64,000 bases of DNA from Mangrovibacterium lignilyticum (lineage in GTDB: Bacteria > Bacteroidota > Bacteroidia > Bacteroidales > Prolixibacteraceae). Numbering within the stretch: position 1 is the stretch's first letter; the number at the start of each line of letters is the position of its first letter. The position numbers and the translations under genes were made by a program. This document shows positions 17,400 to 27,837 of the stretch, in pieces. The notes under the pieces are model-generated. The model worked only from the letters and a program-made list of their open reading frames with translations, was not told the DNA's origin and did no database searches. The stretch lies in assembly GCF_010882175.1 (NCBI RefSeq), contig NZ_WKLH01000001.1:1510021-1574020 (forward strand), given 5' to 3'.

Positions 17400-20300
17400 A
17401 TGAACACCAATAAACTCAAGAAATTTGCACAGGAAGCCCGCAGGAAATTAATGGAACAGGTGGGCGCCCGTTTGGCTTTGGTGCTGAGTACCGACTCGGC
17501 TGCCTTGCGTGAAAAAGCCGAACAGCTTAGAAAGTTGCAGGAAGCCATTAACAGCAGCAGCAAAGCACAGGTAATTGACAAGGTGGCCTATACCTGGTTT
17601 AACCGACTGATGGCGCTGCGTTTTATGGATGCCAACGACTACCAGCCCATTGGTTTGCGGGTGGTAACGCCCAAAGATGGCTATACCCTGCCCGAGTTGT
17701 TGGATGAAGCCAAGCAAGGACACATTCCTGATGATTTGCCTGTAAAAAAGCAACACATTTACGATTTGCTGGATGGGAAAATACCAAGCACCAACCCGCA
17801 AAACGAAGCTTACAAAGAGTTGTTGATTGGTGCCTGCAACCATTTGAATAAGGTGTTTCCTTTCCTGTTCGAACGTATTGAGGACTATACCGAACTGCTC
17901 CTGCCCGATGATTTAATCTCCGAATTCTCCGTTGTGCAGGACATGCGTGATGGCATGACCACCGAAGACTGCCAGCAGGTAGAAATCATTGGCTGGCTCT
18001 ACCAGTTTTATATTTCGGAGAAAAAGGATGAAGTGTTTGCTTCGAAAAGTAAGGTAAAAAAAGAGGATATTCCTGCGGCAACTCAGTTGTTTACTCCACG
18101 CTGGATTGTAGAATACATGGTGCAAAACACGGTAGGTAAGTTGTGGTTGCAAAACCGCCCCAACTCCAAACTCCGTGACCACATGCCCTATTTCATTGAG
18201 TCTCCTTCGGTGCGAAGTGATGGGTACCTGAAAGTGAAATCCGTAGAAGAAATTACCTTATTGGACCAAGCTTGCGGAAGCGGGCATATTTTGGTGTACG
18301 GCTTTGAGTTATTGGCAAAAATTTACGATGAAGAAGGCTATAACCCCAGCGAAATACCGCAACTAATTATTGAGAAAAACCTCTTTGGTTTTGAAATTGA
18401 TGAACGGGCTGCACAGTTAGCGGGTATGGCATTGATGATGAAAGCCCGCAACTACCAACGCAGGCTATTCCGTAAAGAACTAAAGCCAAACATTCTTTGC
18501 TACAGCGACCTGAAATTAACGACCACTGAGTTAAAAGACCTGTTTGCCCAACTGGAGTTAAAACTAAGCGATGAGCTGTTGCACGACCTCCAAAACATGC
18601 AACAGGCAACCAACCTGGGTTCATTGATTATTCCGCATACTTCGGAAGGTGTTTTAACAAAAACGCTGGAAACCGTAAAAGCCAGCCCGAAGAATTCAGA
18701 TGTCTTCCTGGCTCCACAATTGGAGAACTTAAGAGAAACTTTAACACAACTCCTTCTGCTAAGTAGGAAATACCATTGTGTGGTGGATAACCCACCATAC
18801 ATGGGCGGAGGCAACATGAACAAGGACTTGGCAGACTTTGTAAAAACCAACTACCCTGCCAGCAAGGCCGATTTAATGGCGTGCTTTATGGAGGCTGGAT
18901 TAAAAATGCTACAACCCAAAGGATTTTTAGGAATGATTAATCAGCATAGTTGGATGTTCCTGAGTAGCTACGAAAAACTGCGTGAAACATTAATCAAAGA
19001 AACGTTCTTCGACACACTCCTGCATTTAGGCCCACGTACCTTCCCTGAAATAGGTGGCGAAGTTGTACAGAACGCCTCATTTACATTTTGGAATACAACT
19101 TTTGAAAACAAAGGGGCTTACATTCGATTGGTCGACTACGACAAATCGGAATTGAAACGAACAAAAACCCTCGAAGCCATTCAGAACCGAAACTGCGGTT
19201 GGTTTTATACTTCTAATCAAAAAGATTTTTTGAAGATACCAGGTGTCCAAACTGTTTTTTGGATATCAGATTCAATAAAAAAAGTATTTCAAAATCATGT
19301 TTTATTAAAAAATATTTCTGAGCCGAGAAAAGGAATAACTACTGGAGACGACGCACGGTTTGTTAGGTTCTTTTGGGAAGAGGACTACAGCCGAATAGGT
19401 TTCAAAGGAGTGGAGTCTCTTGGTAAAAATAAAAAATGGTTTCCTGTTATTAGGGGAGGAAACTTTAGGAAATGGCATGGAAATCTTTTTGCAGTAATAA
19501 ATTGGGAAAATGACGGATTTTCTATTAAAAATTTCAAAAATGACAAAGGGAAACTGAGGTCAAGACCGCAAAATACATCCTATAACTTTCAAGATGGAAT
19601 ATCTTGGAACGATGTATCTTCTGGAACTTTTAATGCAAGAATAACTGGGTTAAACACCTTAATGCAAGCTGTTGGCCCCAAGATCTTTAATTGTGAAAAA
19701 CTAGAATTAATACTTGGCTTACTTAATTCTAAAGTTGGTTTTTTATTGTTTCAATGTATTGCACCAGGCATAAAATTTGAAGTAGGAACTGTCCAAAATT
19801 TTCCTGTATTTAAATCAGTTTTGTCGCTTACAGATAAATTAGAAAATTCTATTGTGAAAATCTCACAATCTTGTGTTGATTTAAGTTTGGTAGAATGGAA
19901 TTCACGAGAAACGTCATGGGATTTCCTTCAAAACGAACTTATCCGAATCAAAGGTCAAGACTTGGAAGAATCCTACGATTTATACCAGCAATACTGGAAA
20001 AACAAGTTCTTCCAATTGCATCAAAACGAAGAAGAACTCAACCGCCAGTTTATTGAAATTTATGGTTTGCGGGAGGAATTAACACCCGATGTGCCGCTGG
20101 AAGATATTACCATCCTGAAGGAAGAGACCAGCATCGAAAACAGCCAACTGGTCTTCCATGCCGATGAAGTTTTTGCCCAGTTTGTTAGCTATGCCGTTGG
20201 TTGTATGTTTGGCCGCTACTCGCTGGATAAAGAAGGGCTGATTTTGGCCAACCAGGGTGAAACATTGGAGGATTACCTCAAGAAAATAAAGCCCCCCTTA

Positions 20301-21014
20301 AATCCCCCCGAAGGGGGGAAATCAGCGGCAACAGTGTCTTCCCTTCCCCCCTCGGGGGAATCGAAGGGGGCTTCTTTCCTGCCTGACGATGATAATATTA
20401 TTCCTTTGTTGGATGATGAATGGTTTGAAGACGATATTGTTGGTCGTTTCTACGAGTTCCTGAAGGTAAGCTTTGGCAAGGAAAACTTCGATAAAAACCT
20501 GGCCTTTGTAGAAGATTGCCTGGGCAAGAACATCCGCAAATACTTTATGAAGGACTTTTATACCGACCACATCCGCCGATATAAAAAACGCCCCATTTAC
20601 TGGATGTTCTCATCGCCCAAAGGCTCATTCAACGTACTCATCTACATGCATCGTTACACGCCAGACACCCTCAACAAAATCCTCAACGGTTATCTGAAAG
20701 AGTACAAGGAAAAGCTGCAAACGCACATGGAGCATCTCGACCATTTGATGGTTACAGGTTCGTCAACCGAGCAAACCCGAGCATCCAAACAAAAGGACAA
20801 ACTCAAACTCGTTCTGCTCGAATTGCAGGAATACGAACGGGATGTCCTCTACCCGCTCGCCACCGAACGCATCGCCATCGACCTGGATGATGGCGTGCTG
20901 GTCAACTACAACAAATTCGGCAAGGCCACTAAAGAAGTTACTGGCTTGAACGACAAAGCCACCAAGAAAAAGGTCAAGGGATTTGACTGGATAAATGTGG
21001 AGGAGATACGGTAA
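17400..21014 (+). CDS. pglX: BREX adenine-specific DNA methyltransferase PglX
   Basis: 1204 aa. SAM-binding motif I, LDQACGSGHIL, is near residue 288, and the catalytic N6-adenine motif DNPPYMGGG near residue 460. The target-recognition region lies about 600-830; its base composition is visibly more AT-rich than the flanks (19200-19900), as expected for an exchangeable specificity segment. PglX marks the host sequence as self in BREX. Residues about 964-991 come from an in-frame GC-rich palindromic insertion between DYLKKIK and FLPDDDN. The rest of the C-terminal helical region (GRFYEFLKVSFGKENF, YWMFSSPKGSFNVLIYMHRY) is intact. It starts 27 bp after the ATPase partner gene. Confidence 0.96.
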   Translation: MNTNKLKKFAQEARRKLMEQVGARLALVLSTDSAALREKAEQLRKLQEAINSSSKAQVIDKVAYTWFNRLMALRFMDANDYQPIGLRVVTPKDGYTLPELLDEAKQGHIPDDLPVKKQHIYDLLDGKIPSTNPQNEAYKELLIGACNHLNKVFPFLFERIEDYTELLLPDDLISEFSVVQDMRDGMTTEDCQQVEIIGWLYQFYISEKKDEVFASKSKVKKEDIPAATQLFTPRWIVEYMVQNTVGKLWLQNRPNSKLRDHMPYFIESPSVRSDGYLKVKSVEEITLLDQACGSGHILVYGFELLAKIYDEEGYNPSEIPQLIIEKNLFGFEIDERAAQLAGMALMMKARNYQRRLFRKELKPNILCYSDLKLTTTELKDLFAQLELKLSDELLHDLQNMQQATNLGSLIIPHTSEGVLTKTLETVKASPKNSDVFLAPQLENLRETLTQLLLLSRKYHCVVDNPPYMGGGNMNKDLADFVKTNYPASKADLMACFMEAGLKMLQPKGFLGMINQHSWMFLSSYEKLRETLIKETFFDTLLHLGPRTFPEIGGEVVQNASFTFWNTTFENKGAYIRLVDYDKSELKRTKTLEAIQNRNCGWFYTSNQKDFLKIPGVQTVFWISDSIKKVFQNHVLLKNISEPRKGITTGDDARFVRFFWEEDYSRIGFKGVESLGKNKKWFPVIRGGNFRKWHGNLFAVINWENDGFSIKNFKNDKGKLRSRPQNTSYNFQDGISWNDVSSGTFNARITGLNTLMQAVGPKIFNCEKLELILGLLNSKVGFLLFQCIAPGIKFEVGTVQNFPVFKSVLSLTDKLENSIVKISQSCVDLSLVEWNSRETSWDFLQNELIRIKGQDLEESYDLYQQYWKNKFFQLHQNEEELNRQFIEIYGLREELTPDVPLEDITILKEETSIENSQLVFHADEVFAQFVSYAVGCMFGRYSLDKEGLILANQGETLEDYLKKIKPPLNPPEGGKSAATVSSLPPSGESKGASFLPDDDNIIPLLDDEWFEDDIVGRFYEFLKVSFGKENFDKNLAFVEDCLGKNIRKYFMKDFYTDHIRRYKKRPIYWMFSSPKGSFNVLIYMHRYTPDTLNKILNGYLKEYKEKLQTHMEHLDHLMVTGSSTEQTRASKQKDKLKLVLLELQEYERDVLYPLATERIAIDLDDGVLVNYNKFGKATKEVTGLNDKATKKKVKGFDWINVEEIR
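20289..20373. repeat. GC-rich palindromic element inserted in frame in pglX
   Basis: 85 bp bounded by AAGCCCCC (20289-20296) and its complement GGGGGCTT (20366-20373). It contains a second palindrome, CCCCCCGAAGGGGGG, and CCCTCGGGGGAATCG. Its base composition differs sharply from the gene around it. CCCCTTAAATCCCCC/GAAGGGGG elements of this look are dispersed intergenic repeats in many Bacteroidota. Here it is translated, adding about 28 residues (PPLNPPEGGK...SLPPSGESKG) without breaking the frame. Confidence 0.85.
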
Positions 21015-21042
21015 GAAACAAAATTGATTAATCGGAGCAAGG

Positions 21043-23217
21043 ATGAATGTAAGAGTACTGGGGCAGAATACTGAAAGCCCCGAATACGGTAAGGCGCTGG
21101 AGTTAAAAGAAATGTTTGAAGCCTGGCTTCACGGCCGAAAGGATAAAAACGATGACGTCATGATTATTCCAAACCTTCGGCTTTATGGAGAAGAAGTTAC
21201 GGACCTTGATGTTTTAATTGTTGCCAAGTTTGATGGAGGACTCTACAAAGAGTTGCCGTTTTATCCGAAAGAAGACACAGAGGATAAGCAGGAATCACAA
21301 AACATGATACAGCGAAGGGTCTATTTCAATTCCTTTGTGATTGCTCTAACTTTCAGGAAAGAACAATCGGCAGAAATAACGACAATAAATGAAAATATTT
21401 GGCTGACCAGTGGGAACCGAAGTGCTAATATTTCAGAATATTCGAAGGATATTTCTTTTTCAGCAAAACACTTCCTTTCGATGTTCCTGGGAGCGGAGTC
21501 CAATCCGTTTGTGGTATCGATCTTGAATTTTGAAAGAATCCCTTTTTCGAAATACAACCAAAATGAAAAAACGGCTTCTTTTATCCGTGGAAAATTGACC
21601 ATTGATAAGCTGTTGCATTCGCTTGTTCTTATCAATAGACCGATTGAAAAAAACACTTATTACAATGTCAATGGATTTTTCAATACGAAGACAGACTTTG
21701 GTAAGATTGGTGATGCTGTTACGTATTTTTCTAAAATCAGGAATGGTGTTGGTCCTCTTACAAAGCAAAAGCTTAATATGTATTCAAAATCACGTAACGA
21801 CCTTCCTGACTATTACAACAGAGTAGGGAAAGAACTGCTGATTTTGAAAGGTGGAGCAGGAACAGGCAAAACGATGAAGTTGCTGCAACTGGCCTATGAA
21901 GTGTTTAAAGGAGGGAACCGATGTTTGATATTGAGCTATAATAGAGCCTTAACACAAGACATAAGCAGACTGTTACAACTTTCTGACATGACTGGTAAAC
22001 CGATGGAGCCAACCATCGAAATAAAGACAATCCATAAATTCATTCGACCTATTATAGATGAACTAGCAGAATGGGTAGAGGAAGAAGAATTGAAGAAAAC
22101 GAAACTGATTCTGGAAGAGAGGAATACAGAATATTCAAAAGAGGCAGAGGCGAAGCTGACTCGTAAGGAGCGGTTCTCAATAACGAATCATTTGTGGACA
22201 CATTTTAATGAATTCTATATAGAACACCTTGCTAATGCGCACAAGAATATTGATAAGTTTCTGTCAGATGAAAATCAGGACTTTTATACCTCTATTCGTG
22301 AGATTCAAGAATCGTACGACTATGTTTTTATTGATGAAGCACAGGACTGGAGAAAAGAAGAGAGAGATATATTATACGCCATTTTTGGTTCGGAGAATAT
22401 CATTATTGCAGATGGTTTGGAACAGTTGATCCGAACCAATGAGCCTTTGAATTGGGCAGTCTCAAAAGGCGCTCGTGTAGCAAATCATCAGGTCGAATTT
22501 CCTGCAAAATCGTTGAGGCAAAAAGCGAAGTTATGTGAGTTCCAAAAACTGTTTGCCGAAAAGTTTGGGACCATCTGGGATGTTAAGAAGAACGAAAATT
22601 ATGACGATGGAAAGATTTGGGTTTTTAACGGTGAACTTAACGAACACATGTTTGGCCAGTTAAAAGCTTATACCGCAGAATATTCGATTGACAAATACGA
22701 CGATATCCTATTTCTTACTCCAGGCCACTTAACGGAAAAGAGAACTGAAAAAAACAAACTGGATAATGCAGGCATAACAAAGGTGGTTAATGAGACGATT
22801 AAACGTTCTTTCAGCCTGATGGATGAATGGAAGCGAATGGGCGTGAAAATACACGACTTAACCTATATCGACCGAGAATCATTGAAACAGCCAATGCCTG
22901 GTGATTACAGGTTGCTGAGCTATGACTCATGCAGGGGATTAGAAAGTTTTGCTGTTGTCGCATTGGAAATGGATACCTTCTTTGACACCAAATTCAGTCA
23001 CTACATAGATAGTGAAGAGGCTCAAAAAGAAGGAGGTATGTTTGTGCAGAGCTTCGAAGACAAGGCCCTTCAGTATGCATCCATGTGGGCTTTGATTATC
23101 TTTAGTCGGCCCGTTGACTTACTTTTGATAACAATAAAGGACAAGGAATCCACTTTTTATAAGATTCTTGAAGAAATTAATAACACCAGGCCTGGTCTAA
23201 TTCAAATGATAAATTGA
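21043..23217 (+). CDS. Superfamily I helicase-like ATPase embedded in BREX
   Basis: 724 aa. Walker A GGAGTGKT is at about residues 270-277, Walker B/motif II FIDEAQDW at about 429-436, and a late motif LLSYDSCRGLESFAVVALE (about 624-642) resembles UvrD motif VI (SCRGLE). The N-terminal 150 residues (NLRLYGEEVTDLDVLIV) look like a small nuclease-like domain of the NERD type, though I cannot confirm catalytic residues. Helicase-like proteins of this kind recur between pglX and pglZ in BREX loci. It lies 28 bp after pglX, and the next gene starts 59 bp downstream. Confidence 0.8.
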   Translation: MNVRVLGQNTESPEYGKALELKEMFEAWLHGRKDKNDDVMIIPNLRLYGEEVTDLDVLIVAKFDGGLYKELPFYPKEDTEDKQESQNMIQRRVYFNSFVIALTFRKEQSAEITTINENIWLTSGNRSANISEYSKDISFSAKHFLSMFLGAESNPFVVSILNFERIPFSKYNQNEKTASFIRGKLTIDKLLHSLVLINRPIEKNTYYNVNGFFNTKTDFGKIGDAVTYFSKIRNGVGPLTKQKLNMYSKSRNDLPDYYNRVGKELLILKGGAGTGKTMKLLQLAYEVFKGGNRCLILSYNRALTQDISRLLQLSDMTGKPMEPTIEIKTIHKFIRPIIDELAEWVEEEELKKTKLILEERNTEYSKEAEAKLTRKERFSITNHLWTHFNEFYIEHLANAHKNIDKFLSDENQDFYTSIREIQESYDYVFIDEAQDWRKEERDILYAIFGSENIIIADGLEQLIRTNEPLNWAVSKGARVANHQVEFPAKSLRQKAKLCEFQKLFAEKFGTIWDVKKNENYDDGKIWVFNGELNEHMFGQLKAYTAEYSIDKYDDILFLTPGHLTEKRTEKNKLDNAGITKVVNETIKRSFSLMDEWKRMGVKIHDLTYIDRESLKQPMPGDYRLLSYDSCRGLESFAVVALEMDTFFDTKFSHYIDSEEAQKEGGMFVQSFEDKALQYASMWALIIFSRPVDLLLITIKDKESTFYKILEEINNTRPGLIQMIN

Positions 23218-23276
23218 GTTTGTATGTCCGAAGCGACAACACCGACTTAATGAATAATGAAGGAAAAAACAAAAGT

Positions 23277-25772
23277 ATGAACAAGATAGAAGAAGCACTC
23301 GTAAAGCGTTTTCAGAATCATCGTGTCGTTTTTTGGTACGATGAAAAAAAGGAGTTGACCGAGCAATATGAAGAGCTTGCGATTGATGGTGTTGAGAAAA
23401 TTGCCGTAGAAGGTAATGAGTTTGAAGTAAAGTACATGATCAATAAGCTCAAACCCGACACTAAATTCTTGTTGTACTTCAAAGGTGCTAAACCGTCTGA
23501 TGACGAGAATTGGTTGCTGGATATGGAGCTTGCTCACGACCTGTTTCACACCGATCAGGAAGCGATGTTCCTCCAGGAGATCGGCCTTGGGTATCACCTA
23601 AAAGAACTGGTGACCGAGCATATTGAATTCTTCAAAGCGAAAGAACGTAGGCTAAAGCTAAAAGAGTTATTGGGTGAAGGCGATGAACACGAAGATATCA
23701 GAGGGAAACTGTTGGCCGTCACTTTCAACACAGACTATGTGAATCTGATCACGTTCATTCATGCCCATGGTGCCGCATTTGTTGACGGCAATGAGCGGCT
23801 GGATAAAGAATTGGAGCGGTTCAACCTCACGAAGTATTATTGGGGGAAAATCAAGTATCAGTTTAAATATCAAAGTGAGAAACCATCGATTTACGATTTT
23901 CTTCTGGAAGTCTTCAATACCAATTTTGTGTTAGGCAAAAAATCCACGATCGATAAAGAATCCAGATTGCTGCTTTCACTTTGGAAGGACACGATCCAGT
24001 ATCGGGAAAGTTTTGGGGCTATATCTGAGAAGATAGCTAATGACCTGGAGGTTGAAGATCAATTGTCGAGCGCAAACCTGGAAGAAATTGTCAATGACGA
24101 CCTGTTCAAAGTTGTTGACCAGAAAATTGTGCATGACCTGGTTGACCTGGTTGCAGATGAGGCGATTTCTCATGACAAACTCATTCAACTCGTTAAGAAG
24201 CGTGAGAACAAATTTTGGTACTCTTATTCCGAGTATTTTTATCGCACCCTGGAGCAAGGTTCGCTGTTGATCTCCCTGGTTCGAAAATATGCCTCAACAA
24301 AGTATACTCAATTCAACGAAGGGATAGAACATTATACTTCTAAACTTTATGAGATTGACCAGGCTTATCGGAAATTTACTTACTACCATCGTCAGTCCAA
24401 TCAAAACAGAATCCTGCATCGATTGTCTGAAAAAGTTGAAAAAGTATATTCAAACGACTGGTTGCTGGTCTTTAACAACAATTGGCAAAAGGTTATTGAT
24501 GGACTGACATCATGGCCAACCAATGAGACTATCAGCCAACAAAGGTTCTTCAAACAACATGTCAAGCCCTATACTGAGAAAGGGAATCGGCTATTTGTTA
24601 TCATTACGGATGCTTTCCGCTATGAATGCGGAGAAGAGTTAAGCCGAAGATTACTTTCCGAAAACCGATATGAATCTTCGCTTACGCACATGGTGGCCAG
24701 CCTTCCTTCATACACGCAGCTTGGCATGGCTTCCTTATTGCCGCATAAGCAAATCGAGTTTCATGAAGGTACTGATTCGATTGTTGTGGATGGGTTGTTA
24801 AGCTCAGGTGTTCAGGGTAGAACTAAAATCCTTTCCGAGAATTCAGGTGTACGGGCAACAGCCGTTAAAGCTGAGGATTTCATGAAAATGAATGCGAACA
24901 CTGACGGGCGGGAATTTGTCAAACAGTACGACTTAATCTATATCTATCACAACCGTATCGACAAAGCGGGAGATGACAAAGATTCTGAAGAAAAAGTGTT
25001 GGAAGCTGTCGAAGCGGAGATCGACTTTCTAATGACCATGATGAAGAAAATAGCGAATATGAATGGTAATAACATGATGATTACTTCAGATCACGGCTTC
25101 ATCTACCAACATCAACCTCTGGATGAAAGTGATTTCAGTGTGTCAACGCATTCAGGAGAGATATGGAAAGACAACAGACGTTTTGTAATTGGCAAAAATC
25201 TGAAGCATGGTGATTCTACTATTCTCTTCAAAGCATCCGCATTGAATATTCAGTCGCAGGTCGATGTTTTGATCCCGAAATCAATCAATCGGCTTCGGGT
25301 TAAAGGAGCTGGATCCAGATTTATTCACGGTGGAGCATCGCTACAGGAAATCGTGATTCCACTCGTTAAGGTGAATAAGAAACGACAAGATACTACCGCC
25401 CAGGTTGAAATCGATATCATTAAGTCAACCGACAAAATCACGACCAATATTCTTGCCGTTTCATTTATCCAGCAGGAACTCGTGACAGAACAGGTGCTGG
25501 CCCGAACAATCCGAGCCGCAATCTATTCTTCGGACGGTGAGCTATTAAGCGATCAATTCAAGTATATCTTCGATATCGAAGATGGAAGCGAGCGACAACG
25601 AGAAGTGAAGCACCGTTTCCAGTTGATGAGCAAAGCAAGCGGAAAATATAAAAATCAACAGGTGAAATTAGTTCTGGAAGAGCCTGTTGAAGGCACTACT
25701 AAATGGAGAGAATATAAAAATTATCTCTACACTTTGAATATTTCATTTACGAACGATTTTGATGATTTTTAG
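23277..25772 (+). CDS. pglZ: BREX phosphatase-like protein PglZ
   Basis: 831 aa from ATG 23277. This start is preferred because AAGGAAAA lies just upstream and MNKIEEALVKRFQNHRVVFWYDE is the usual PglZ N-terminus; the frame is open further upstream to a TTG at 23214. Alkaline-phosphatase-superfamily features are FVIITDAFRYECGEELSRRLL (about 441-461) and MMITSDHGFIYQH (about 600-612), the metal-site Asp and Asp-His pairs. PglZ is a signature BREX protein; in a related system it is a metal-dependent phosphodiesterase-like enzyme. It is separated by only 3 bp from brxL. Confidence 0.94.
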   Translation: MNKIEEALVKRFQNHRVVFWYDEKKELTEQYEELAIDGVEKIAVEGNEFEVKYMINKLKPDTKFLLYFKGAKPSDDENWLLDMELAHDLFHTDQEAMFLQEIGLGYHLKELVTEHIEFFKAKERRLKLKELLGEGDEHEDIRGKLLAVTFNTDYVNLITFIHAHGAAFVDGNERLDKELERFNLTKYYWGKIKYQFKYQSEKPSIYDFLLEVFNTNFVLGKKSTIDKESRLLLSLWKDTIQYRESFGAISEKIANDLEVEDQLSSANLEEIVNDDLFKVVDQKIVHDLVDLVADEAISHDKLIQLVKKRENKFWYSYSEYFYRTLEQGSLLISLVRKYASTKYTQFNEGIEHYTSKLYEIDQAYRKFTYYHRQSNQNRILHRLSEKVEKVYSNDWLLVFNNNWQKVIDGLTSWPTNETISQQRFFKQHVKPYTEKGNRLFVIITDAFRYECGEELSRRLLSENRYESSLTHMVASLPSYTQLGMASLLPHKQIEFHEGTDSIVVDGLLSSGVQGRTKILSENSGVRATAVKAEDFMKMNANTDGREFVKQYDLIYIYHNRIDKAGDDKDSEEKVLEAVEAEIDFLMTMMKKIANMNGNNMMITSDHGFIYQHQPLDESDFSVSTHSGEIWKDNRRFVIGKNLKHGDSTILFKASALNIQSQVDVLIPKSINRLRVKGAGSRFIHGGASLQEIVIPLVKVNKKRQDTTAQVEIDIIKSTDKITTNILAVSFIQQELVTEQVLARTIRAAIYSSDGELLSDQFKYIFDIEDGSERQREVKHRFQLMSKASGKYKNQQVKLVLEEPVEGTTKWREYKNYLYTLNISFTNDFDDF

Positions 25773-25775
25773 ACT

Positions 25776-27788
25776 ATGAAACAACTCGACATCAAGCTAA
25801 ATCAATATTTCTCAGGTAAAGTAGTGCGAAAGGACCTTACCAAGATGGTTAAAGGAAATGCCATTGTTCCAACTTATGTATTGGAATACCTTTTGGGACA
25901 ATATTGTGCCACGGACGATGAAGAAACCATCAATCAGGGAGTTGAGACAGTTAAAAGCATTATTGCCAAGCATTTTGTGCATCGGGATGAAGCCCAAATC
26001 ATCAAATCAACGGTACGGGAGAAAGGTTCACATCGGATTATCGACAAAATTTCGGTCAAATTGAATGATCGAAAAGACCAATACGAGGCCAGTTTCGCCA
26101 ACTTGGGTTTAAAGCAAATTCCGATTTCGGATATTGTTGTCAAGGAACATCAAAAGCTTTTATCAAGCGGTGTTTGGTGCATTCTCACACTGGCCTACTT
26201 TTCAACCGACCAGAAAGATGCTTCACCGTGGATTATTGAAAGTATTAAGCCCATTCAGGTCTCAAACGTTGATCTGGGCGAATATAAAGAAGCACGAAAA
26301 AATTTCACGAAGGATGAATGGATTGATGTATTGATGCAGTCGATTGGTTTAAATCCTGATGAATTTACCCGAAGAACCAAACTGCTACAATTGGCACGAC
26401 TGATCCCATTTGTCGAGAATAACTACAACTTGATTGAACTAGGACCTAAAGGAACTGGGAAGTCACATATTTACAGCGAAATGTCTCCACACGGGATATT
26501 GATTTCAGGAGGTGAAGTCTCAAAAGCAAAACTGTTCGTAAATAACAGTAATGGTGAAATTGGCTTGGTTGGATATTGGGATATTGTCGCCTATGATGAG
26601 TTTGCAGGAAAAACGAAAAAGGCTGATCGTGGCCTGGTTGATATCATGAAAAACTACATGGCAAACAAGTCTTTTTCCAGAGGGACAGAGGTTTATGGTG
26701 CCTCAGCCTCAATGGTCTTCGTTGGTAATACCGACCATCCTGTTCCTTACATGCTAAAACACTCTGACTTATTCGATGCGCTTCCTAAGGATTATTATGA
26801 CACTGCTTTCCTGGACCGTATACATGCTTATTTGCCAGGTTGGGAGATTCAAAAACTTCGGAACGAAATGTTCACGGAAGATTACGGTTTTATCGTAGAC
26901 TATTTAGCAGAAATCCTAAGAGAACTTCGCAGGGAAGACAGGACGCATGAATACACAAAATTCTTCGAGCTGTCTGATTCGATAACGACAAGGGATAAAA
27001 CCTCTATTGCTAAAACATTTGGGGGATTGGCAAAAGTAATTTTCCCTGCGGGAGAGATGAGTGAAGAGGATGCCAGGGAACTGATGGATTTTGCTATTGA
27101 GAATCGAAAGCGGGTTAAATTACAGCTTCAGAAGATGGATGAAACCTTTGAAGAGGTTGATTTTAGCTATACCGTTAAAAGCACAGGTAAACGGGTAACT
27201 ATTGAAACGCTTGAAGTGATCGAATACTACGGCCTTCGGGAATTAAAACACGGGGATGATTCTAACGTCCTAAAAGAGGAGAATCCTCAACCGAATGAAT
27301 CAGGCTCGCTAAAATTGGCAGATGGTCAGAAGATAATCAGAGATAATCAAACTGGGATCAGTTATGACAATCTGTTCGGAGCCTATTTAATTGGAGCGAC
27401 TGACATAACTTTGGTTGATCCGTATGTCCGCCTTCCTTATCAGCTCCGTAATTTCATGGAATTTGCGAAGCTTGTATCAGAGAAAAAAGAAGGAGATGCC
27501 GAGGTTAAGCTCCACCTTGTGACAGCCAATAATGAAGAATTTATCGAAAACGCCAAGGAAGCTTTTGAGCACATGGTTTATTCGTTGGAATCGGTTGGTG
27601 TGCTGTTCTCATATGAGTTTGCCGACAATATTCACGACCGTTCTATCAATCTGGATAACGGATGGAAAGTAATCCTTGGTCGAGGCCTGGACATCTGGCA
27701 GAAGACAGGAGGTTGGTTCGACATTAATGAATATGTGCAGGAAAAACGGCTGTGTAAGGCGTGTGAGGTCACTTTTGTGAAAGCTTAG
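25776..27788 (+). CDS. brxL: BREX Lon-like AAA+ protein BrxL
   Basis: 670 aa. The Walker A region LIELGPKGTGKSHIYSEMSPHGILISGG is near residues 218-245, Walker B DIVAYDEFAG near 269-278, and the Lon-like C-terminal domain is about 520-670 (GISYDNLFGAYLIGATDITLVDPYV, then GRGLDIWQK). BrxL marks type I BREX and assembles into ring-shaped DNA-binding complexes in a studied homologue. It is the last core gene; the operon ends here, and the next gene is convergent on the minus strand. Confidence 0.95.
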   Translation: MKQLDIKLNQYFSGKVVRKDLTKMVKGNAIVPTYVLEYLLGQYCATDDEETINQGVETVKSIIAKHFVHRDEAQIIKSTVREKGSHRIIDKISVKLNDRKDQYEASFANLGLKQIPISDIVVKEHQKLLSSGVWCILTLAYFSTDQKDASPWIIESIKPIQVSNVDLGEYKEARKNFTKDEWIDVLMQSIGLNPDEFTRRTKLLQLARLIPFVENNYNLIELGPKGTGKSHIYSEMSPHGILISGGEVSKAKLFVNNSNGEIGLVGYWDIVAYDEFAGKTKKADRGLVDIMKNYMANKSFSRGTEVYGASASMVFVGNTDHPVPYMLKHSDLFDALPKDYYDTAFLDRIHAYLPGWEIQKLRNEMFTEDYGFIVDYLAEILRELRREDRTHEYTKFFELSDSITTRDKTSIAKTFGGLAKVIFPAGEMSEEDARELMDFAIENRKRVKLQLQKMDETFEEVDFSYTVKSTGKRVTIETLEVIEYYGLRELKHGDDSNVLKEENPQPNESGSLKLADGQKIIRDNQTGISYDNLFGAYLIGATDITLVDPYVRLPYQLRNFMEFAKLVSEKKEGDAEVKLHLVTANNEEFIENAKEAFEHMVYSLESVGVLFSYEFADNIHDRSINLDNGWKVILGRGLDIWQKTGGWFDINEYVQEKRLCKACEVTFVKA

Positions 27789-27837
27789 AGGGGCAGTTTC
27801 ATAATGTTCAGATTACGCTGATTTTTATAAATTACTA

